This document shows positions 49,148 through 57,840 of a stretch of DNA of 64,000 nt, in pieces. Each line of letters opens with the position of its first letter. The first letter of the stretch is position 1. The stretch comes from Bacteroides stercorirosoris (GTDB lineage Bacteria > Bacteroidota > Bacteroidia > Bacteroidales > Bacteroidaceae): contig NZ_FQZN01000006.1 in assembly GCF_900142015.1 (NCBI RefSeq), positions 164,528-228,527 of the forward strand. The letters run 5' to 3'. The notes below the pieces were generated by a model. That model was not told where the DNA came from and did not search any database. It saw only the letters and a list, made by a program, of their open reading frames with translations. The position numbers were made by a program, and so were the translations under genes.

Positions 49148-49531
49148 TTACTGGAGTTTATTTTCTAACATTTCGATTCTTCTGCACAGCATATCTATCA
49201 TTTTGCTATTGGCTTTTATCAATTCACGAAGATCTACAGGCGATTCTATCTTCAAGTCTCTGGCAACTCCAATACTGGTTCCGATGGTACTTGAATTGTT
49301 GATGTATGAATTTCCGTCTATTTTTCTGAATAAATCAAGTGCCGACATATTCAATACTTCTGCAATCTTATTTAACCTTGTCAAGGTTAAGTCTGTTTCT
49401 CCATACTCTATCTTACAATATGCACTGGTAGATAAACTGAGCTTTTCACCCATTTGCTCTTGTGTCAGATTCTTTTCCAAACGGAGCAATTGCAATCGTT
49501 GTCCTACAAATTTCTTCAAGTCTGTCTCCAT
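49148..49531 (-). CDS. XRE-family DNA-binding regulator
   Basis: About 127 residues from the ATG at 49531 (ETDLKKFVGQRL); the longer frame start at 49561 lacks support. An HTH_3 domain occupies residues 5-60 (LRLEKNLTQEQMGEKLSLST, YCKIEYGETDLTL, LNKIAEVLNMSALDLF). A polar linker and a C-terminal coiled coil (KMIDMLCRRIEMLENKL) follow, suggesting a dimer or oligomer. It is divergent from the unknown envelope operon at 49799-55719, with a 267-bp shared upstream region, and may control it. Signal unknown. Confidence 0.85.
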   Translation of the reverse strand: METDLKKFVGQRLQLLRLEKNLTQEQMGEKLSLSTSAYCKIEYGETDLTLTRLNKIAEVLNMSALDLFRKIDGNSYINNSSTIGTSIGVARDLKIESPVDLRELIKANSKMIDMLCRRIEMLENKLQ

Positions 49532-49569
49532 GGTCGTAAAAATTAGGGGAATATTCTTCATTTATCGGG

Positions 49570-49622
49570 CAAATGTAGCAAATATCGTGGATATAATCAA
49601 TGTTAATCCGTGCTTATCTTTG
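49570..49622. promoter_or_regulatory. Divergent -7 elements between XRE gene and envelope operon
   Basis: CAAATGTA at 49570-49577 reads TACATTTG on the minus strand (XRE gene). TATCTTTG at 49615-49622 on the plus strand could start the operon, leaving a leader of about 170 nt before 49799. Neither has a clear -33 element. Confidence 0.4.
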
Positions 49623-49798
49623 CAAAGAAACAAAAACACTCATACCAGTACCAGTTAAGCCGATAGAATGCAGTTGGTTCGTCTCTGCCCATTTGATTAC
49701 ATAACGCGAATAGATTTTTTTTGTTTAAGAGAGATTGATAAATTAAGTAACAAACATGAAACAGTGACAATGTTACTGCTTTAAATTTTTTAAAAATT

Positions 49799-50446
49799 AT
49801 GAAACTTACAATGAAACCCTGGGTTGTCATTTGGGCAATTGTATTATTGTGCGTGATGCCTCAAAATGGAAATGCACAAAACAAAGAGTTAGAGAAAGCT
49901 CTGAAGAAAGAGTATAAGAGCAAACTCAAAGAGTACAAAAAAGATGGCTGGAAATTGGATGCAACTTCAAGGTCCTTTGAGGTTGTTTTGCTACAACACT
50001 ATGACAAATTGCAGAATGGCAATTGTACACAGTTGGTGGGTACATCATCCGGCTGTATGCGCACTAATGTCTGCCGTCAGGCTGCGTACAACAATGCGAT
50101 TGTGACGTATGCTAATTTAGCGAGTTCTTATATCAAGGGGCGTACAGCTTCCGACGTCGCTACCGCAGATTCGGAAACCGGTGAACTGGACCGTTTTTAT
50201 GGAGCCTATGAAAGGGTGCTTGGCACATTGATCAATAAAGGAACCTTGACGGAAAGCTATAGTATATATAAAGAGGTGAACGGTGCTAAAGAGTATCAGA
50301 TTATTTTCCTGGTGGATGAAGATAAGGCTTTGGACATAAGAAAGAAAGCTTTGGATGCCGCTTTGGAAGAATCCAAACTGAAGCAGGAATATGCGAAACA
50401 GATTTCCGACTTCATTAATGATAAAGTGACACAAATAACGGAGTGA
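49799..50446 (+). CDS. Exported LPP20-like protein, first gene of unknown envelope operon
   Basis: A 215-residue exported protein with signal peptide (residues 1-27, ending GNAQN). A lysine-rich amphipathic helix (ELEKALKKEYKSKLKEYKK) precedes a domain with CTQLVGTSSGCMRTNVCRQA and AAYNNAIVTYANLASSYIKG, whose helix-then-strand plan (later YSIYKEVNGAKEYQIIFLV) resembles LPP20-type proteins and the products at 2-883 and 50451. Three Cys in a short stretch are notable. A C-terminal helical region follows. The next gene starts 4 bp after the stop. Function unknown. Confidence 0.75.
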   Translation: MKLTMKPWVVIWAIVLLCVMPQNGNAQNKELEKALKKEYKSKLKEYKKDGWKLDATSRSFEVVLLQHYDKLQNGNCTQLVGTSSGCMRTNVCRQAAYNNAIVTYANLASSYIKGRTASDVATADSETGELDRFYGAYERVLGTLINKGTLTESYSIYKEVNGAKEYQIIFLVDEDKALDIRKKALDAALEESKLKQEYAKQISDFINDKVTQITE

Positions 50447-50450
50447 CGGC

Positions 50451-51314
50451 ATGAAAATTATATTTGGATTCCTGTTGCTATGCTTATGTGGCATAAATGT
50501 TCAGGCTGCCCAATCTGACAAATCGGATAAGATTGCACCACGTTGGAAGAATGGGAATTTTCCTAAAAATCATGATAGCAGCTATTACTTTAAGGTGGTG
50601 CAAGGAGAGGGCGGAACGTTGTCCGATGCTTGTGGAAACGCAGTCTTGACTTTGGTGGGAGATTTGGCAAGTATGCATGGGGTATCTGTCAAAGGTACGG
50701 CTATCGAGAAGATAAAGGCGGAAAGCCGAAATCATGTTTATACGGAGAATATAGAGCATAACTATACGTATAATCTTGATTTTGAAAATTTTAGAACGGC
50801 TTTTACGCAAATTGATATTTATTGGGAGAAAGATAGAAACGGTTTGTATAATTGCTGGGTACTGTTTGAGGTGGCAAATAATGCAGACAAGGTACGCTTC
50901 CAGGAAGTTGCTTTCACAAAAAAATATGGAGCTCGTGGGTTGTTGTATTCCTTAATTCCCGGTGTAGGCCAGCTATATAAAGGAAGTACGGCAAAGGGAC
51001 TTTCTATTTTGGGCGGTGAGGCAGCTTTAGCGGCTGCCATAGTGCTATGTGAAAATACCCGTGCCTCTTATGTGAAAAAGATGAAGGAGCAACCTAAACA
51101 TGCAAAAACCTATAACTCAAAAGCGGATAATTGGGAAACAGGGCGCAATGTATGCATTGGTGCGGCGGCGGCTCTTTATATTTATAATCTGGTGGATGCT
51201 GCCGTTGCCAATGGTGCGAAACGCGGACGTATACAATCGGGAAGTAAATACCTGTCAATGACTCCGGTCGTGGGTACCGAATGCAATGGGTTGGCTTTGA
51301 CTTTTCATTTTTAA
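50451..51314 (+). CDS. Exported protein with LPP20-like and DUF5683-like membrane domains
   Basis: A 287-residue protein. A signal peptide (residues 1-19) is followed by an LPP20-like domain (about 25-155; KIAPRWKNGNFPK, YYFKVVQGEGGTLSDACGNA, IYWEKDRNGLYNCWVLFEV). The second half (about 160-265) has the DUF5683/TM2-like pattern RGLLYSLIPGVGQLYKGSTA, KGLSILGGEAALAAAIVLC and VCIGAAAALYIYNLVDAAVA, that is, about three hydrophobic segments with a G-x-G-Q-L-Y-K motif. It may link the periplasmic domain to a membrane. Second gene of a tight operon; function unknown. Confidence 0.8.
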   Translation: MKIIFGFLLLCLCGINVQAAQSDKSDKIAPRWKNGNFPKNHDSSYYFKVVQGEGGTLSDACGNAVLTLVGDLASMHGVSVKGTAIEKIKAESRNHVYTENIEHNYTYNLDFENFRTAFTQIDIYWEKDRNGLYNCWVLFEVANNADKVRFQEVAFTKKYGARGLLYSLIPGVGQLYKGSTAKGLSILGGEAALAAAIVLCENTRASYVKKMKEQPKHAKTYNSKADNWETGRNVCIGAAAALYIYNLVDAAVANGAKRGRIQSGSKYLSMTPVVGTECNGLALTFHF

Positions 51315-51332
51315 CTAAATAAATCTGAGTAG

Positions 51333-53873
51333 ATGAAATCTTTAAATAATAAATGTTTGTATTTGTTGATGTTACTTCTGATGCTTTCCTGCGCCAAGGA
51401 TGAGGAAGATTTAACAGGTTCTATATATGGTAAAGTGACGGATGCGCAAAGCGGAGAAGTCTTGCAAGGAGCAACAGTGACGCTGACTCCCGGTGGCATC
51501 TCCCGGACGACGGGTAGTGATGGTACTTATGAGTTTCTGAATCTGGAACCGGGACAATATCAGGTTGAAGCAAAAAAAGCTGATTATGTCACCAATACGA
51601 AAAGTATCAGTGTCGTTACGGCTAAAAATGCGATGGGGGATATTACGCTGGCTCCTGTGAAGAAAGATGCAAAAATAGAGCTGAGTGCCTCCACTTTGAA
51701 TTTCGGAAAGAATAATACTTCTCTTTCTTTTGATATCTTTAATAAAGGTACTGCGAAATTTAATTGGAATATATCAGGTCTTGATAAGGTGGACTGGCTG
51801 GAAGTGAATCCTGCAAGTGGAGCGTTGGAAGCTGGTAAGAGCTGTGCCGTACAAGTTTCTTTGTTACGCGAAAAGCTGACGGAGAATAAAGAACTGACGA
51901 TTATTGTAAATGCCGATAAGGAATCCGTATCATTGAAGATTACGGCCGAAGTGGAAAAGAAAACATCGAAAATCGAAATCACTCCCTCGAAGTTGGATTT
52001 CGGAACGGATGAATCTGTCTTGACATTTGACGTTAAGAATATCGGTAATAGCGGAAATGTTAGTTGGAACATTACTGGACTGGATGTCGACTGGATTGCT
52101 TCCATTACTCCCATGAAGGGTGAGACAGAACAGGGAAAATCCAGTGCTGTAAAGATTACGTTAGACCGGGCTAAGGTGAAAGATCATGTAAAGACTTCGA
52201 TATTGATTAATGCAGATGGTGAATCGCTGCCTCTTGAAGTATCTGCCGATGAGAAGTTGGAACGCCGCATAGAAGTTGATCCTGCAACTGTGGCTTTGGG
52301 AGAACAGGAAAAATCCACTTTGACTTTGCGTTCATATTATGGGGCTACGTCTTATTTGCTGATAATAAAGGAAAGTGATGCCGATTGGTTGAAACTGTCG
52401 AAAATGAATGGGAGCATTCCGCAATATGATGCCGCCAATCCTGCAATGAAGGAAACGGTGGAATTGTCAGTTTCGAGAGAAGGATTGCAGGCAGGAGATT
52501 ATAGCTGCACTTTAATAGTACGTTCTGACCTGAAGGATTTGGAAATACCTGTTACGATGAAAGTGAAAGAATCGGATAAAAAACTGGAAGTAACTCCGAA
52601 AGCAATAGACTTTGGACAGGATACTAATTCTTCAACCTTTACTGTCAAGAATGTCGGAAATACGGGAACGCTGGACTGGAATGTTTCCGGAGTCAATGCA
52701 GATTGGATTACAGTATCTCCGGTTGAGGGTGCTTTGGGTATGGGCAAGTCTGCTACCGTAACAGTGTCCTTGGACCGTTCTAAGGTGAAAGGGCAAGTGG
52801 GGACTATCATCAAAGTAAATGCCGCCGGGGCTTCGGAAGAAATTACGGTCAGTGCCGAGGAGAAACCGCAACGTCGTTTTGAGGTGAATCCGCAGTCGCT
52901 GACAATTGGAGTGAATGATAAGGCATCTTTTTCTGTCAGCTCTTATAACGGGGCTACATCTTATCAGTTGTCTACAAAAGAAAATGTAGCTTGGGTGTCT
53001 TTTAGCAAGAACTCCGGTACGGTGGCTGCTTCTGCGACAGAGAACGTCGAAGTGAGGATAAACAGGAATGGTCTGACTGTTGGTGATTATAGTTGTACGG
53101 TTGTGGTGCAGACGGATCTTGGCGATAAAGAAATTCCATTGACAATGATTGTTGAGAAGAAAGATGCCTCCAAAGTAGTGGCTAACGGGCTATATGTTTA
53201 TTACACTTTTGAGGGAAATACGAAGAGTGTAACAGAGAAGACTTTAACAGCTTCTGCTATAAACTCTCCCACTTATGTATCGAATAGTAAGGATGGAAGC
53301 CAGGCTATCAGTTTCAGCCGTACCAGTGAAAGCTATATCAGCATCCCTGAGGGATTAGTTGACAAATATAAATTCTCTGTATCTTTCTGGGCAAAGGGGC
53401 TTTCGGATGGACATATATTCCATTCAGTTAAGAGTACTAATGAGAATAATTTCTGCCTTTCGATGGTGAATGGCCAGTTGAAGTTTACTGTAACCAAGTA
53501 CTATAACGGATACCCGTCTTATGATAAATCTACTCCTTTTGAGCATTCAACGCTGGATGATGATTGGCACATGATTACTTTGACTTCTGATTTCCCAAAT
53601 AATTCGGATGCGACAGTAACGAGTAAGCTTTATATTGATGGCGAGTATGTGGGGGTGTCTACGGAATACTGTAATCCTTACAGTCAGGGTAATTCAAGTC
53701 AGGCTGATTATGGGTATGGCGTCAAATTCCAGTTTGGCGGTGCAATGAAGCGGAACTCGACGACAACATTGAATGCCGTATCGATGAACATTGATAATCT
53801 TCGTGTTTATGATACGCGCGTTTTGAGTGGGAGCGAAGTACGGGAAATATACGAGGCGGAAAAACAAAACTAA
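51333..53873 (+). CDS. Surface lipoprotein with CarboxypepD_reg, five BACON-like repeats and LamG domain
   Basis: An 846-residue lipoprotein (lipobox LLLMLSC, Cys near 17). A CarboxypepD_reg-like domain (about 25-105) is followed by five immunoglobulin/BACON-like repeats (about 110-615). Types alternate: three contain L-x-F-G and D-W-L/I (NFGKNNTSLSFDIFN, DFGTDESVLTFDVKN, DFGQDTNSSTFTVKN) and two contain YYGATSY or YNGATSY. A concanavalin/LamG-like domain ends the protein (about 625-845; YVYYTFEGNTKSV, DDDWHMITLTSDF, KLYIDGEYVGVS). A rod-like adhesin or carbohydrate-binding protein is likely; the partner is unknown. Third gene of the operon, 18 bp after the second. Confidence 0.85.
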   Translation: MKSLNNKCLYLLMLLLMLSCAKDEEDLTGSIYGKVTDAQSGEVLQGATVTLTPGGISRTTGSDGTYEFLNLEPGQYQVEAKKADYVTNTKSISVVTAKNAMGDITLAPVKKDAKIELSASTLNFGKNNTSLSFDIFNKGTAKFNWNISGLDKVDWLEVNPASGALEAGKSCAVQVSLLREKLTENKELTIIVNADKESVSLKITAEVEKKTSKIEITPSKLDFGTDESVLTFDVKNIGNSGNVSWNITGLDVDWIASITPMKGETEQGKSSAVKITLDRAKVKDHVKTSILINADGESLPLEVSADEKLERRIEVDPATVALGEQEKSTLTLRSYYGATSYLLIIKESDADWLKLSKMNGSIPQYDAANPAMKETVELSVSREGLQAGDYSCTLIVRSDLKDLEIPVTMKVKESDKKLEVTPKAIDFGQDTNSSTFTVKNVGNTGTLDWNVSGVNADWITVSPVEGALGMGKSATVTVSLDRSKVKGQVGTIIKVNAAGASEEITVSAEEKPQRRFEVNPQSLTIGVNDKASFSVSSYNGATSYQLSTKENVAWVSFSKNSGTVAASATENVEVRINRNGLTVGDYSCTVVVQTDLGDKEIPLTMIVEKKDASKVVANGLYVYYTFEGNTKSVTEKTLTASAINSPTYVSNSKDGSQAISFSRTSESYISIPEGLVDKYKFSVSFWAKGLSDGHIFHSVKSTNENNFCLSMVNGQLKFTVTKYYNGYPSYDKSTPFEHSTLDDDWHMITLTSDFPNNSDATVTSKLYIDGEYVGVSTEYCNPYSQGNSSQADYGYGVKFQFGGAMKRNSTTTLNAVSMNIDNLRVYDTRVLSGSEVREIYEAEKQN

Positions 53874-53890
53874 TAACGGTAAAGATTACT

Positions 53891-55081
53891 ATGAAAAAGA
53901 AAGAATTGTTGCTGGTGTATAGCATCGTCCATTTAGCCGTAATTGCTTTTGTGGTTATGTCTTTTGCGTCCTGTGGCTATAGTAAAATAAAGAAAGCGGA
54001 AGACTTTGTGTTCGGAGAAGAAACAGAATATTGGTATGTGGCAAGTAGGAATACGAATATTTATTCAGGAGCTGACAATGTGATAGGAAGAGTCTATGTG
54101 GGCGACACAATAAAGCCTTATGGCAGTCGGCAGTTGTGTGGGGAGAGTGTTAAATACCAGTTCAATATCAAGTATGAAGGTCAGGACGGATATGTGGATT
54201 GCGATGATTTTAAGAAGGTCTTTTCGGACAAGAAACAACGAAATGCTATGGAACGTTATAATGATTCTATTGCAGGTCAAAACACATTGACGGCTAATTT
54301 TATCAACTGGTGGAATGGTTTAGAGCGGACTCCATACAATAAAGGTTGGATATGGGGAATATTGGGCTGCATCGGTTTGACTTTCATTTTGACTCTTTGG
54401 GGTAAAAGATGGATGGTAATGTGTGGTATACTGGCAGTGTGTGTTTGTGAGATTGTGTATTGTATGACAACTACTGACCCAACATGGTTTTGTGAGCCTG
54501 ATACGACAGGATGGTTATTGACTATTTTAAATTTTTGCCTTTATGCGGGACTTGTTGTGTTGCAGTTCTATATATATATGGATGAATCGGTGACCGTTCC
54601 CGTGGTTTGGTGGGGAGTAAAAATCCATCATATTTGTACCATTTTATTTATTCCAATAGTTCTTGCTGTCGGTGCTTTTTTTCCTGAATTTATAGATATT
54701 CCTGTCTTCGTTTATTTAGCGACAATGATAATGCAGATAGGGTTGTATGTTCATGGTGCAATTAAGATTCATTATTATCCGGACATGGTGATTCATTTGT
54801 GTTTTTGTACCATTATAGCCATGAGTACAATAATGATTACTGTATATTTTGTTTCTTTAGTTTTTTGGGCTTTGCTCATTGTGATGACTATCGGGGCCGG
54901 GGTAGCGCTTCTCGTAGCAGGATTGGTGCATGGCAGGAATATAAAACATTCCGTAACCTTTGGTTCTTCAACTTCTTTAAAGGATCAACATGGGCATAGT
55001 GTTGATGTGGACGATTATGGACACGGAAACGATGGCAAATGGTATGGGAAAAATAACGATGGAACATGGAGTGAGAAATAA
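53891..55081 (+). CDS. Multi-spanning membrane protein with N-terminal SH3-like domain
   Basis: A 396-residue protein. The N-terminal hydrophobic segment ends in MSFASC, so it may be a lipoprotein signal or the first transmembrane helix. Residues about 45-110 form a bacterial SH3-like domain (YWYVASRNTNIYSGADNVIG, VYVGDTIKPYG, YEGQDGYVDCDDF). About seven hydrophobic helices follow (residues 150-345), then a Gly/His/Asp-rich tail (HGHSVDVDDYGHGNDGKWYG). SH3-like plus a polytopic membrane domain is an uncommon fusion; wall or peptide binding is possible. A+T-rich relative to core genes. Function unknown. Confidence 0.75.
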   Translation: MKKKELLLVYSIVHLAVIAFVVMSFASCGYSKIKKAEDFVFGEETEYWYVASRNTNIYSGADNVIGRVYVGDTIKPYGSRQLCGESVKYQFNIKYEGQDGYVDCDDFKKVFSDKKQRNAMERYNDSIAGQNTLTANFINWWNGLERTPYNKGWIWGILGCIGLTFILTLWGKRWMVMCGILAVCVCEIVYCMTTTDPTWFCEPDTTGWLLTILNFCLYAGLVVLQFYIYMDESVTVPVVWWGVKIHHICTILFIPIVLAVGAFFPEFIDIPVFVYLATMIMQIGLYVHGAIKIHYYPDMVIHLCFCTIIAMSTIMITVYFVSLVFWALLIVMTIGAGVALLVAGLVHGRNIKHSVTFGSSTSLKDQHGHSVDVDDYGHGNDGKWYGKNNDGTWSEK

Positions 55082-55101
55082 TCAAATTATATAATGAAAT
55101 A

Positions 55102-55719
55102 ATGAGAACAGTATTATTGACTATCAGTATAGCGTGTGGTCTTCTGTTGAGTTTAACTGGTTGTACACCGGAGGCCACAGTTGCTGATGTGACAAAAGCA
55201 TTGGATGCTCGTGGATATATTATTGGTAAAAGTACCAGGTTCTTTTTTTATGAGTATAATGATACACCACGTAAATTTGAGGAGAAATATAAAGAGTGGC
55301 TTGCTGCCGATATCCTAAAAAAGATGCCTGATGGGGTATATACAATAAATCCCGAATATGCTAATGATGCAAAAGTCAAAAATAATGGCTATACGGCTAG
55401 AAATGGTGGTATTACTTCTGTTGAAATTTACCAATATAGTGTGATAGTGACAAATGTGTTGAAAATAGAGAATATTGATGAAGGATACACTACAGGAAAA
55501 GGGGTGAAATATGTACCTTATACTGTTACATTTGAAGCAGGTGTTGATCCAAAATCATTAAGTTCTGTCTTTAAAAGATATCTTGAATATCACAAAATTG
55601 GTGTGGATGAGGTAACTATGCCTTCTAAATTCCGGATTGCGATGTATTATGAGCCAGATAGCAAGCGATGGACACATATTCCCGGAGGAATAGGAGTGCC
55701 AAAAAGAGTGTCAGAATAG
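55102..55719 (+). CDS. Small lipoprotein, last gene of unknown envelope operon
   Basis: A 205-residue lipoprotein (signal ending LLLSLTGC, Cys near 22). The mature part has no motif I recognise; text such as KALDARGYIIGKSTRFFFYE and VPYTVTFEAGVDPKSLSSVF suggests a mixed alpha/beta domain. It starts 20 bp after the SH3/multi-TM gene and ends the tight run of five plus-strand genes; a separate promoter serves the following gene. A+T-rich. Confidence 0.75.
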   Translation: MRTVLLTISIACGLLLSLTGCTPEATVADVTKALDARGYIIGKSTRFFFYEYNDTPRKFEEKYKEWLAADILKKMPDGVYTINPEYANDAKVKNNGYTARNGGITSVEIYQYSVIVTNVLKIENIDEGYTTGKGVKYVPYTVTFEAGVDPKSLSSVFKRYLEYHKIGVDEVTMPSKFRIAMYYEPDSKRWTHIPGGIGVPKRVSE

Positions 55720-55776
55720 GTTTGTATTCGACTTCAATTGTAATTACTCTTTTTATTTATGATTTTAAGTAGGTAA

Positions 55777-55818
55777 AGTGTCTTTCTTTGTATATCTTTG
55801 TACACAAAGAAAGACACT
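55777..55818 (+). promoter_or_regulatory. Perfect 15-bp palindrome arms with -7 element in the loop
   Basis: AGTGTCTTTCTTTGT (55777-55791) and its exact complement (55804-55818) surround a 12-base centre containing TATCTTTG (55793-55800), a Bacteroides -7 element. The start codon at 55822 is 4 bp beyond. Such a dyad across a promoter fits an operator for a dimeric regulator, or an RNA hairpin ending at the start codon. It could also terminate the upstream operon. Confidence 0.6.
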
Positions 55819-55821
55819 GCT

Positions 55822-56637
55822 ATGAATTGCTACAAACATTTAAACGATTATGCCGTTGCGACCTGTGCATCTTGTGGAGTGGGGTTGTGCCAGAACTGTC
55901 TGAATAGTTCTGTATATTCTTATGACGGTAAACCTCTGTGTCATGACTGTAATCTGAAAGCGGCAGAAGAGGAAATATCCACTTTGGGGAGACGGAAAGT
56001 GTGGGCTCTGGTTAAATGTATCTTTGTATTGGCTTTTATGATATTGGGCTTTTTTATCTGGCAGTCTACCGGTGACGTTATGAATGCGTGGATATATGCA
56101 GGTATCGGTGGCATCCCTTCAGCCTTTAAGTCTACAAAATCTTCAAGGGAAACTCGGGTCGTCAGCTCTGATATAATTGACAGCCTTTTCTATCCGATTA
56201 TGCAACTCTTGGTCAGGTTAGCACTTATCATAGCTTTCGCGCCCATTGCTTCTTTCTTTCTGGTAATCATGAATCTTGTCACATTCTTCAAAACATCGAA
56301 CGCTCTGAAGGATACGAAAAATGCGTATGCTTTCCTGTTGAACGCTCCGAACCAACCGGTACAAGCCTCTTCTATATCCCAAACTTCTGGACCTCAAGCT
56401 TCAGCGGCTGCTAATAGGAAGAATGTAGACGATGCGGATGATTCCTGGATGGACAGTTTTATGAAACCTTCGGCAGCTAAACCTTCGGTCATGGTGACGC
56501 CTCTCTCTTGGAAAAACCGGCCCCGTCTTGTCAAGAATGAAGAAGAGGAGAAAGAAGATGTGGAAATAGAAATTGAAGATGATGATAGTCACGAAACCGT
56601 AACTACCCCATCTTCAATGCAAAAACAAATGCGGTAA
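55822..56637 (+). CDS. B-box-like zinc-finger membrane protein
   Basis: About 271 residues from the ATG at 55822; the longer frame start at 55798 lies inside the palindromic promoter and is rejected. The N-terminus has a B-box-type zinc-finger pattern of Cys and His (CYKHLNDYAVATCASCGVGL, then CQNCLNSS, CHDCNLK). Hydrophobic segments follow (about 65-100 and 135-175; LVKCIFVLAFMILGFFIW). A long acidic, low-complexity tail (EEEEKEDVEIEIEDDDS) ends it. It probably sits in the inner membrane with the finger in the cytoplasm. Role unknown. It is convergent with the CorA gene, 6 bp between stops. Confidence 0.78.
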   Translation: MNCYKHLNDYAVATCASCGVGLCQNCLNSSVYSYDGKPLCHDCNLKAAEEEISTLGRRKVWALVKCIFVLAFMILGFFIWQSTGDVMNAWIYAGIGGIPSAFKSTKSSRETRVVSSDIIDSLFYPIMQLLVRLALIIAFAPIASFFLVIMNLVTFFKTSNALKDTKNAYAFLLNAPNQPVQASSISQTSGPQASAAANRKNVDDADDSWMDSFMKPSAAKPSVMVTPLSWKNRPRLVKNEEEEKEDVEIEIEDDDSHETVTTPSSMQKQMR

Positions 56638-56643
56638 TAGTCT

Positions 56644-57570
56644 TTAGAACCACTTAATCTTCCTGAACCAGATAAATGTTCCTGCCGACAGAATGGCGGA
56701 AATCAGGATGATAAATATGAACGCATACGGAAAACCTTCCAGGTGAATATCCACATTCATGCCATAGAAACTGGCTATCAGTGTCGGTATCATGAGCGTG
56801 ATGGAAAGACTTGTCATACGCTTCATGATGGCATTGACGTTATTGGAAATGATGGAAGCGAAAGCATCCATCGTGCCCGTAAGGATGTCGCTGTAGATAT
56901 TCACAGTGTTGTATGCCTGTTTCAGCTCGATAATAACATCCTCCAGTAACTCCATATCCAGATAGTTGGTATCTTGGAAGATATTCTTCAGACGACCAAT
57001 CATCACTTCGTTCCCACGGATGGAAGTATTGAAGTAGACAAGAGTCTTCTGCAACTTCATCAGGCGAAGCAGGTCTTCGTTGCGGATGCTCTTTTCCAGT
57101 TCTTTTTCCGCACTGGTGACGTCATTGTTGATTTGTTTCAGATACTTCAGAAACCAAACGGCAGACGAATAAATTATCCGCAAGATTAAGTCCAGCTTGT
57201 TGTTCACTACGATACCTTTGCGGCGTGTATGCTGGATGAAATCCGAGACAAGCTCAGTCTTATGGTAGCATACCGATACAATAATCTCATTGTTGGTGAT
57301 AATGCCGATGGGCACGGTGATAAAAGGGATGCCATGCTGACTGCTCTGCATGGGGATACGCAGGATGGTGAGCAACCAGTTGCCCTCTGTTTCCGTGCGC
57401 GGGCGTTCGTCCGCATCGGCGATGTCTTCCAGAAATGATTCGGGAACTTTCAGCTCTTGGGTAAGGAAATCGAAATCGTTGTCATCAGGGCATTCAACGT
57501 TTACCCAGCTGTTGGGCATCCATTGCGGCTTTTCCACAAAGCCGGCCTCACAATAAAGATACGTTCTCAT
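56644..57570 (-). CDS. CorA family magnesium/divalent cation transporter
   Basis: About 308 residues from the ATG at 57570 (RTYLYCEAGFVEKPQW); the frame reaches 57615 but the extra N-terminus is poor. A cytoplasmic alpha/beta funnel domain (about 1-230) is followed by two C-terminal transmembrane helices. The family signature is FYGMNVD with GMN at about residue 273, and an Asp/Glu-rich loop (IHLEG) follows. CorA forms a pentameric inner-membrane channel for Mg2+ (also Co2+ or Ni2+). A TACTTTTG -7 element lies upstream (57704-57711, minus strand). Confidence 0.9.
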   Translation of the reverse strand: MRTYLYCEAGFVEKPQWMPNSWVNVECPDDNDFDFLTQELKVPESFLEDIADADERPRTETEGNWLLTILRIPMQSSQHGIPFITVPIGIITNNEIIVSVCYHKTELVSDFIQHTRRKGIVVNNKLDLILRIIYSSAVWFLKYLKQINNDVTSAEKELEKSIRNEDLLRLMKLQKTLVYFNTSIRGNEVMIGRLKNIFQDTNYLDMELLEDVIIELKQAYNTVNIYSDILTGTMDAFASIISNNVNAIMKRMTSLSITLMIPTLIASFYGMNVDIHLEGFPYAFIFIILISAILSAGTFIWFRKIKWF

Positions 57571-57703
57571 CTTATTGCCTCCTTTCTTTAGTGCGAACAG
57601 AGGCATTGCGAGCAACGTCTCAGTCCGCTTTAATTGTAAATACTATTGCACGTTCGTGGGTTTGAATCGTCCATATTTCTTCTTTTTTGTTTTTAAAACG
57701 CGA

Positions 57704-57711
57704 CAAAAGTA
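57704..57711 (-). promoter_or_regulatory. Bacteroides -7 element for the CorA gene
   Basis: CAAAAGTA reads TACTTTTG on the minus strand. It is 134 bp before the CorA ATG and divergent from the gpmI element at 57754-57761. Confidence 0.4.
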
Positions 57712-57753
57712 CATAAATCATTTGAAAGAGTACGCATTAACCGTGCTTTTTCG

Positions 57754-57761
57754 TACCTTTG
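57754..57761 (+). promoter_or_regulatory. Bacteroides -7 element for gpmI
   Basis: TACCTTTG is an exact TAnnTTTG match 79 bp before the gpmI ATG. No clear -33 is seen. Confidence 0.5.
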
Positions 57762-57840
57762 CACCCGGAAAAATCGTTCTTCTCTAAAGAGAATACTTTT
57801 CCTAAGGTTAAGGATTGTACAATTAAAATCAATTAATATT

